Of a stretch of DNA of 64,000 bases, positions 57,491-64,000 are shown one piece after another. Origin of the DNA: Isoetes taiwanensis (lineage: Eukaryota; Streptophyta; Lycopodiopsida; Isoetales; Isoetaceae). The position numbers and the translations under genes were made by a program. The notes beneath the pieces were generated by a model. The model was not told where the DNA came from and did not search any database. It saw nothing but the letters and a program-made list of their open reading frames with translations. How positions within the stretch are numbered: the stretch's first letter is position 1; every line of letters starts with the position of its first letter. Where the stretch lies: NCBI GenBank assembly GCA_021234155.1, contig JAJEKV010000108.1, positions 739,452 to 803,451 on the forward strand, given 5' to 3'.

Positions 57491-58423
57491 ATGATAGATG
57501 AAAACAAAGATAGTGAGTTTAGTACCGAAAGTAAGATCTCACATGTGCTAGTCCTTATGATAGCCATTATGGATGATAAAGAATATGAAAGACTCAAGGG
57601 GAAACCAGAAGGTGAGAAGATTGCTTGGCAGTGCTATCGGCTAGATGAACCCCTATTGAAAAATGTTTTTTATGTCGAATCCAATGCTGAAGACAAAGGG
57701 AAAGGGACTGCAGATGTGGATGTGGACTTTGAAGAGGACGAAGAGGAAGAGGAAGAAGAAAACTGGGTCGACCCTGTCCTTAATTCACCAATCAAGTATG
57801 AGCTACTGACGGCGCATAAGGGGAGGCTGAATAAGTACGGGTTTTCTTTGGCCCTTTCGAGTTTTCTGATTGAAGCCTTCTGCCCTTTAGAGTCTACGTG
57901 TTGGGAGTTTCATGTTGGAGGTTATGTCGGGCGGGAAGCTCTGAAGCTAGCTAGGAAATGCCAAAGTGTGGTCTCTGATGGTCAAGCCAAGGACTTCCTT
58001 GATATTTTTTTCGAGAAAGTGCTAGAGGTGGCACCTAGGGGTCCGAAATAAAGCTTCCAGCTCTAAGTCCGAATTACCTGCAGATCTGGCTGCAGAGCGG
58101 GAACAAATGAGAAAGCAGATGGAGCACATAAAGATGAATATCGACAAGCAGCAGCTTAACTATGCGGCCGAGAGCGTGCCTATCATTCCAATCACATTGG
58201 AAAATCCGACTGAAGTGGATGTAGGTAACGCAAACGAAGAAGACAAAATCCTAGATGATACAGTGGATTCGGAAAGCTCGAGTCAGGTTAGCATAAAGAG
58301 TAATGAAGTATCAACCATAGTTCAAACACTAAGTGATGTGGTCGACACTTCCGCGCATCAAGAGAAAGCAGAGAGTAAGCTCATCATTGCGGATGTTGAA
58401 CAGAACCAGAAAAGGTATGTTCT
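57491..58423 (+). CDS. Plus-strand gene: acidic domain and coiled-coil exon
   Basis: Open frame 57491-58051: KISHVLVLMIAIMDDKEYER, AWQCYRLDEPLLKNVFYVES, a run of Asp/Glu (DFEEDEEEEEEEN), LNSPIKYELLTAHKGRLNKY, ESTCWEFHVGGYVGREALKL and FLDIFFEKVLEVAPRG. One frame slip near 58040 leads to KSELPADLAAEREQMRKQME, a heptad-like coiled coil, then Ser/Asp-rich sequence to VEQNQK at a GAAAAG/GTATGT donor (58414). The acidic run suggests a flexible linker. I considered a retroviral-type integrase zinc finger for the WEFHVGGYVG segment and rejected it. Family unknown. Confidence 0.55.
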
Positions 58424-58434
58424 TCAAAAAAATG

Positions 58435-58500
58435 AAAATCGCGCCCGCCAGCGGCGATTTCAATTCTTCAAACATTGAAAATCGCGCCCGCCGATTTGAT
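58435..58500. repeat. Palindromic boxes in the intron before the phosphatase exon
   Basis: AAAATCGCGCCCGCCAGCGG starting at 58435 and AAAATCGCGCCCGCCGATTT at 58478-58497 flank an inverted phrase GATTTCAAT...ATTGAAAATC. This has the same architecture as the 55.5-55.85 kb intron. They follow the donor at 58414 by about 20 bp. Confidence 0.75.
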
Positions 58501-58529
58501 TTTTTTTTTTTTTTCCTTGTCTCACAAGT

Positions 58530-59172
58530 GTGTGCTTTATTATTACGGACCTAATCCGGTTTCCTCCAAAATTACGGTGTTCGATTTGAATGGAGTGCTC
58601 GCGAAAAAACGTTACCTAAAGCACAATTCCCTTTATCATGGTATGCCCGAAACCATTTGAGACACGCATTTGAAATGGGTATATCCGGACGTCATCGAAG
58701 GAGATATTAGACCAAGCTTTCACTTTATTTCGTTGTGCAAATTGTTCGTCGATGGAGAATAGAAATATACGAGGAAGTTTTGAGAGTAGTTCCCGAAGTT
58801 ACATAGAGATTGGGCATCCGTTTGGGATCGTGAGCAAATGTAAGTCATTCAATAACCGAAGGATCCTGGTAAAAAATATTTGTGAAATGCTTGAGCGACA
58901 TGATGGATGACTTGGGCTCAGGAGAAGGAAGACATCATTATAGTTGATGATGACGCCTTGAAGTGTTGCTTCAATCCACATCACTAAATCCACCATCCTA
59001 TCATCCCGAAGATTTTGACAAAGATGACTTCCCCGCCGTTTTGTCAGTATCTTGCACGAAATAGCTACAGGAAAAACGGTCGAAGAGATACAAACACTAT
59101 ACCCGCAACTTAATCGGACAGGGAAAATTGACAGGGACCTAGAGAAGATCGTTCTAGAAAGGGAACTTTTTT
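58530..59172 (+). pseudogene. FCP1/HAD-like phosphatase domain, C terminus of the plus-strand gene
   Basis: After a T-rich acceptor region the exon reads LYYYGPNPVSSKITVFDLNG, then VLAKKRYLKHNSLYHG. FDLNGVL is HAD motif I as seen in plant FCP1/NIF-like proteins (D-x-N instead of D-x-D). Further on come YPDVIEGDIRPSFHFISLCK (the RPG.H.F..LC region), EKEDIIIVDDDALKCCFNPH (the acidic motif with two Asp) and NPPSYHPEDFDKDDF. The closing segment is LHEIATGKTVEEIQTLYPQL, ending ERELF and stop at 59172. FCP1-family enzymes dephosphorylate Ser/Thr on RNA polymerase II CTD and other proteins; many plant members are uncharacterised. At least four frame slips are present. Loss of the second motif I Asp questions catalysis. 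Confidence 0.65.
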
Positions 59173-59436
59173 GATATATATGTATACAGGAAATACACTT
59201 TCCAAAAAGTTTTGAATATGAAATATACTTTACACCAACCTCTTTCGAATATATATTGTGTTCTTATATCAGCATTATTGGTTCTGTGTACGTATTGTTC
59301 TTTTATATTATGTGTATGGTTTGCTATACTTGCAATAATTTGTATGTATATACCGTCAATAATTTAGGTGTGTATAAATAGGTATGCATGAAATTGGCAA
59401 ACCATCGGCTTCGGCCTCCGCCTTCTGCTTGTTATT

Positions 59437-59667
59437 ATGGCACATTCTATTACCTGCCAGATGAACCATGCAGACCTCTGCAGGTGCCGCGAGCTAGAAA
59501 TAGAACTTCAGGACTGGCTTGATGTCGTTGCTATGAATCCCGTCCGCTTCTATCCTGATCCCTTTGATGTTGTAATCCATCTTATATGGAATCCAGAGCA
59601 TGGTTTGTTCATGATCGACAGGATCTCAGCACCGCCTGCAGCGCCTGTCGACGATGATTCGGATTAG
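59437..59667 (+). CDS. Small hypothetical protein (76 aa)
   Basis: ATG frame starting MAHSITCQMNHADLCRCREL, with LEIELQDWLDVVAMNPVRFY, PDPFDVVIHLIWNPEHGLFM and an acidic, Pro/Ala-rich tail (PPAAPVDDDSD). Clean and compact, with a TATA-like TATGTATATA 100 bp upstream. A palindromic box follows the stop by about 45 bp, as for the 103-aa ORF at 26042, so the two may be analogous accessory units of the element. No family recognised. Confidence 0.5.
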   Translation: MAHSITCQMNHADLCRCRELEIELQDWLDVVAMNPVRFYPDPFDVVIHLIWNPEHGLFMIDRISAPPAAPVDDDSD

Positions 59668-59711
59668 TTTTTAAAGTTTATGTTCCACTATAATACGTTA
59701 TTTATGCGAAT

Positions 59712-60025
59712 AAAATCGCGCCACGCGCGATTTGAACCACGAAAATCTCTGTTTTGTAGCAACTTGCTTGCTGTTATTTATTCGTAAAGCACTACAATTT
59801 CAATGTTTAGATTTCGTTGTCGTCGGTGATTGTACGAATTAATAAGCAATTTCCTACTTTTTATATTGCCAACATTCTTTCATAATATGGGTCATTTGCA
59901 CCGAATATTTGGATGCCTTTGCATTTCAACATAAAATGCATCTTCCTAGCCCGAAAATGAGCTCAGTGCAAAAGTGTGGTTAATTCAATATAATGGTCAA
60001 TAAAAGGCTTATACGGCGCGATTTT
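59712..60025. repeat. Terminal palindromic boxes of the element
   Basis: AAAATCGCGCCACGCGCGAT starting at 59712 (near-perfect palindrome) and GGCGCGATTTT at about 60015 are the last members of the box family in the window. No boxes are seen after 60030, which may mark the end of the element. Confidence 0.7.
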
Positions 60026-60063
60026 GGAATAGACATAATCCCAATTTAATTGAATGATGGTTA

Positions 60064-60198
60064 TGTCCAAAGGCTCCAACATATGGTCTGGGCCGTAGGA
60101 TCGATGGACCCAACAAGCATAAAAGACCATAAGCGAGAGAAGACGTGTCCAAAGGCTCCAACATATGGCCTGGGCCGTAGGATCGATGGATCCAACAA
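60064..60198. repeat. Two-copy 52-bp direct repeat
   Basis: TGTCCAAAGGCTCCAACATA and the following GGGCCGTAGGATCGATGG occur at 60064-60116 and 60146-60198 with two mismatches, separated by about 30 bp. Non-coding. Confidence 0.9.
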
Positions 60199-62221
60199 CT
60201 ATGGTAGTCCAGGATGCACCTCATTTAGAATATAGGGGACAATAACTACAAACTTTAAAGTTAAACATTTTCAGTCAATAGCTGCATATACAAAAGAGTA
60301 GCTACGACATCTATGCACACGTGTCGTGATCCGCCACCAATTTGGTGAAACAACTAATGCTCATTCTCGTTCAGACTCCATATAAGTCTAGAACTATGTA
60401 TTGTATGGGCCATGCTCCAATGATTGTTGAATTTATGCCCTCTAGACAGGAAGCGAATGAATGTAAGACATCATGCAAACATGCATTTTAAGCATTTAAA
60501 TACATCAGTATCAACTTCCTAAATTGAATACAACGACTAGCTAGTTACTGGAGGATATAAACTGAACTCTTAAGACATATTCAAGATGAGTTAAAGTCCA
60601 TCACTATTATTGGAAAATAAACTAAACTCAGTAAGGCGTATCCAAGATGAGTTCTTCATCAATATTCTCAAAAGATTAGAAAAATAATATAAAACATCTT
60701 TAGGATGCAAACATGTGTTAGCCATTTAAATGCAACCGTATCAACTTACGACTTTGAATACAACTCTAATTCCAACACCACATTTGAGGGAAATAATTTT
60801 TCTTATGACATGAATTTAGTCATTGGCTACCTTTCATTTGCAATACTATTTTTTTAGCACACCAGCCCTACCGGGCCTACAGCCTTTCCTCAAATTCTAG
60901 CCTATCCACGTGTAATTTCCACCTCATCAAAATCTGAAGTGGCATCAATCTACACCATTGAATCTCTAGTTTCATAAATCAAGGGTGGAGGAAATTAGAA
61001 AATGGCCAAGAAAATAGAACGGAGATGGGAGAAGGCGCAACCCCAGGTAATGGATCATCGTATTCGAAGTAACCTCCGTTCCAATAATATGAAATGGTCT
61101 GGTGTCCTTTGTTGCCAGTTTTCCAAATTTTATGGCTTTTCAACGTGCATTACCTGCATCACACCTCATTCCAACCTTCATTTTCCATATTCGTTTTCCA
61201 TCTTTCCGGCTCCCTAAGCTTTAAAGCTTTGCAATTTTCTTGTGTAATGGTCGCTACAAGATTGATTTTGGGCTATAGATTGATGTTTTATTTAAGGTTA
61301 ACACGGATCTTAAGCTTTGCCGCCTTTACAAAAAATATACGCTTCTCCTTATTGGTATCCGATCAAACGGTCGCACTGGGACAATTCTCGTTTTCCAAGA
61401 TGTGAAAAGGCATTGGGTAACTTTACTTGTGCCGCTTAATGGAATTTGCTTATGACATCCTTTCCAAAAAGTATGCGCCATTGGATACAACGGCTTCTCA
61501 TTTTATCTTCTTGGTTTTACTACGTAAGCTTTATATCTAGGGTTTGATTTAACAAAACTCCCGCTTTCTTCTTCAACTATATATCTTCGTGATCCGATCT
61601 TCGAGGGAGTTTCAATTGTCTTGCAAAATATAAATTTGAATGCCATGAGTTTTGCGAACTCCTATGGCAAAGGAGCTTTGAAACCCCACTAGCATCTCTC
61701 GAAGCCAGCCGATCCGGCCGTTTCTCTATGGGACATACAATATGGTTAGCCCCTTGATTTTATCAAAATCATGTAATGCTTCTTTGAATTCATCCACCTA
61801 CAGTGTTAACTAGGCCAGTGTTAAAGTAGCTTGTATGGATTGAATATCATATATACGCTACAGTGGCCTAATCCTTCAAACCATGATCCGGGTTTGAACA
61901 TGCAGAAGAGGGGATGAAAATATGGGATGTAAATATCCTAGACTAGAGCCATTAAGCCTAAACTTTCATACTATCTCCTTGCATAACCTGCAAGCTTGGG
62001 AGAGGGTTGAATGTCGATTGTATGCGATTTGCCTATACAATCATAGTGGCGAAAGTGTATATCTAAAGTTTGGATGGAAATCTATGTTATACTTGGTTCT
62101 TGCAAACACCATATGGAAGCAATTGTTTAGAGGTGGATATGTAGCACATACATGCATCAAGTCTTGCTAGATGTGGATACCCATTCTATCAAACTAGGCT
62201 GCAAGTCCGAGCTTAATTTAG
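60199..62221. other. Unassigned intergenic DNA, 2 kb
   Basis: No supported gene. AGCACACCAGCCCTACCGGG at about 60856 resembles the phrase ACACACCAGCTCTACCGAGC at 41848 and its relative at 34168, so a small dispersed repeat is present. Short frames at 61002-61405 and 61922-62170 have no recognisable domain. Confidence 0.4.
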
Positions 62222-62491
62222 TTAGAGTGAAGAAACAGTTGTATGTCCATGATCCCTTTGCATAAGGTATGAACTACAAATGCATGTTGAATTGAATGCC
62301 TCTTTTAGTCCCTTTTGCTTGATAAAATTTTGGCATATTCCAAAGTGCGGGGATGTATTTGAAGTGCACAAATTCGTTTGCAAAGAAATGACTCGTGATG
62401 AATCGATGCATGTGATTTGTACATTTTCTAAGTAAAACATACAGAGTAAATGGTTGTTCAAAAATGTTACTTGAACAAGCTCTTGACTCAT
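62222..62491 (-). pseudogene. Second receptor-kinase juxtamembrane relic
   Basis: Minus-strand frame containing NLCTSNTSPHFGICQNFIKQ KG, corresponding to the segment around 63660-63760 (NQVVHFKYI... / LCTSNT in another frame, then KG). Both DNA stretches share GTATTTGAAGTGCACAA and TTTTGCTTGAT.AAATTT. In LRR kinases this position follows the last leucine-rich repeat. Its presence twice implies a second, further-decayed copy of the kinase gene in tandem. Confidence 0.4.
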
Positions 62492-62509
62492 TGGGAAAAT
62501 GCCGGACTA

Positions 62510-63850
62510 TTTTGCAAGCTTAACTATCCCATGGAAGCATCGATTTACTCGAGATTGCTTACGAAAAAGTTGGCAATTTCTTGCATAGTTGGTTTGGCAT
62601 GCGGATCTCATTTGTGTACAACAACGTTAGCCTCGTAATGTTAGTATCTCCTCATCTTCCTTTCCCTTTATATTGCCTTATCCCTCGAATCAAAACCTTG
62701 TCAACAGAGACTCGTTTCTTTGGATATCAAGTGTTGCCCACTTTCTCAAATCCACATTTTATGAAAATTGGGATCAACCTTATGCGAAGGCATAAACATC
62801 AACCTTGCATCCACTTTCAAAGGTAACAATACTCTATCCAGGAAAATTATGCATGTTAGATAAAAATTAAATTGCGTAAATATTTTGAGGTCTTTGGATT
62901 TACCCGGTGCCATGTATCCATATGTCCCAACTATAGCAGTTCTTTTAGATAGCCCATCTTTGTCAATCAATTACGCTATTCCGAGTCACGGATGCAAGGC
63001 TCCATGTTAGAGTGTAATGTAATATGTTTGGATTTGATGTCATGATGAATGAGGATGAGCATCATCTTTGCAGTAATCCATGTGCGGTCCCTAATACAAT
63101 GTTGTATCTTATTTTCCAATCAAGAGCAGGTGTCCCATGCAAGAGCATCCTAGTTACTTGTACTCATATATGATGTAACCAATTCCATTTTGGGTTGAGT
63201 ACCCAATGATTATTAGATTTCTATGTTGTAACTTGCCCACAATTTCTAACTTCCTTACAAATGTTGCTCCTGCTGCCTTTCTTGATACCTCCAGTTTCTT
63301 TAGTGCAAGTTCTTGTCCAGATCTACAAATGACTTCATATACTATTCCATGTGCACCTTTTCCTACAATATTATCGTTAGTTAAGTTCTCTGTGGCATGC
63401 AATACTTGCCTCTTGATACCTCCGGTTTCTTTAGTGCAAGTTCTTGTCCGGATCTACAAATGACTTCATATACTATTCCATGTGCACCTTTTCCTACAAT
63501 ATTATCGTTAGTTAAGTTCTCGTGGCATGCAATACTTACCGCAGACATTTTTCTTGGAGCCATTGATAAATAAGATTCTTGATTTGCCCCTTCGACACCG
63601 GATAGTGATTACACAAACAACTAAAAGACAACTCAAGAATTATCCCAAAGAAGAAAACCCCCTTTTTAGTCCTTTTTTGCTTGATGAAATTTCTCGCATA
63701 TTCATGAAAGTCTTAATGTATTTGAAGTGCACAACTTGGTTGCCCGCAAATGACAGAGGATAGGAAATCGAGAACCTTTTCCATGATCGGGAAACATCTC
63801 GATAAATTGTTGTATGAGACATCTATATGTATCGTTTTGTCATGTCGACA
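62510..63850 (-). pseudogene. Decayed LRR receptor-like kinase (PEPR/subfamily XI-like)
   Basis: Reading from 63850 down: a post-LRR segment (SYNNLS-like, then WKRFSISYPLSFAGNQ); the kinase N-lobe ATENLTNDNIVGKGAHGIVYE with CRSGQELALKKLEVSRKAAG (glycine loop GKGAHG and VAIK-type lysine) and VRKLEIVGKLQHRNLI (63400-63180); the activation segment GLSKRTAIVGTYGYMAPG (62960-62905); and DPHAKPTMQEIANFF (62610-62570), the end of the kinase domain. The catalytic HRD segment is not seen. Such proteins are plasma-membrane receptors; the N-lobe wording resembles PEPR-type kinases. Frameshifts, stops and gaps make it a pseudogene. Confidence 0.75.
63281..63540. repeat. 131-bp tandem duplication within the kinase N-lobe
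   Basis: CTTGATACCTCC.GTTTCTTT begins at 63281 and again at 63412. Each copy encodes (minus strand) the NIVGKGAHGIVYEVICRSGQ and ELALKK stretch plus the preceding CHxxENL. Two mismatches and one small deletion separate them. The duplication repeats the ATP-binding loop and destroys the domain. Confidence 0.9.
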
Positions 63851-64000
63851 AGATGTCTAGAATGTGACCTAATATGTTATGGGGCAAGTACATTTGCTCA
63901 AGTGAAATCGTGGATGCCTAGTTCATTTGGCATTGTTGTATCTTCTCGAGTTGTTTTAACGGGACTCATGCTTTGAATGGATTTAAAGAATCTGCGGCTT
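63851..64000. other. Window end, nothing assigned
   Basis: 150 bases without a supported feature. On the minus strand this would lie in the LRR part of the kinase relic, but I see no clear leucine-rich repeat. Confidence 0.4.

Noticed and set aside
57870-57960. WEFHVGGYVGREALKLARKC as a retrotransposon integrase zinc-binding segment
   Set aside because: The HHCC spacing is absent and no integrase catalytic core or reverse transcriptase follows.
25892-60025. Endogenous giant-virus insertion, suggested by compact small ORFs followed by palindromes
   Set aside because: The genes are interrupted by spliceosomal introns holding the same palindromes, the encoded domains are transposon- or plant-type, and no capsid, polymerase or packaging gene is visible.
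44308-60025. Classical LTR retrotransposon or CACTA element structure for the long repeat
   Set aside because: I found no long terminal repeats, no CACTA-type ends and no reverse transcriptase inside it, although distant or damaged ends cannot be excluded.
1-64000. CRISPR arrays, bacterial operons, riboswitches or organelle genome segments
   Set aside because: No regularly spaced identical repeats with unique spacers, no ribosome-binding-site-led gene strings, and no recognisable plastid or mitochondrial genes.

Overview
The window looks like TE-rich nuclear DNA from a land plant with a large genome. A fern is the best guess and a lycophyte the main alternative. The reasons are an intron-poor PLS-type pentatricopeptide-repeat (PPR) gene with long runs of S-type motifs, plant LRR receptor-kinase debris, plant-style LINE, hAT and MITE remnants, spliceosomal introns, and no bacterial or organellar gene organisation. 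The species call is inference. Only one gene, the PPR gene at 30.2-31.8 kb, reads as largely intact. Almost everything else is mobile DNA or its decay products.

Layout. 1-3.2 kb: a 1.2 kb purine-rich tract, a 0.4 kb spacer and a 1.5 kb pyrimidine-rich tract, in effect a degenerate inverted pair. 3.2-10.1 kb: decayed intergenic DNA. 10.16-14.85 kb: a 2.3-2.4 kb unit repeated twice in tandem. 14.9-15.65 kb: a CpG-rich island between pyrimidine tracts. 15.7-18.1 kb: unassigned. 18.08-28.81 kb: copy 1 of a long repeat; copy 2 is at 44.31-54.98 kb in the same orientation and is followed by sequence that appears to continue the same element to about 60 kb. 29-30 kb: unassigned. 30.2-34.7 kb: the PPR gene and its 3' flank, partly duplicated at 40.2-42.3 kb as a pseudogene. 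34.7-40.2 kb: a LINE endonuclease fragment, a MITE-like element, an unrecognised gene-like exon, tandem repeats and an unrecognised minus-strand ORF. 42.3-44.3 kb: retroelement or SINE-like debris. 60-62 kb: unassigned. 62.2-63.9 kb: a decayed LRR receptor-like kinase.

The long repeat is the most interesting part. On the minus strand it carries a protein of about 900-1000 aa resembling DUF7869-type eukaryotic transposon proteins (motifs DKMDQ, LDN and GHTHEDVD), plus a short domain resembling the plant transposon domain DUF8039. On the plus strand it carries a multi-exon gene whose splice junctions keep phase. That gene passes through an acidic/coiled-coil exon and ends in an FCP1/HAD-like phosphatase domain. 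The non-coding parts (UTR-like spacers and introns) are studded with a GC-rich palindrome, CGCGCCWGGCGCG, often in pairs about 45-60 bp apart. One 343 bp intron holds seven copies. I know of no named element with this combination. A 605 bp hAT-type MITE with an 8 bp target duplication sits inside one of its exons.

A caution for every reader: where the window contains two copies of the same sequence, differences concentrate at CTG/CAG sites (CTG read as CCG or TCG, CAG as CGG or CG, with small indels). This looks like a systematic base-calling or consensus fault at CHG sites, which are methylated in plant transposons. Many frameshifts and damaged splice sites in the repeat are therefore probably artefacts, while the PPR gene looks clean.
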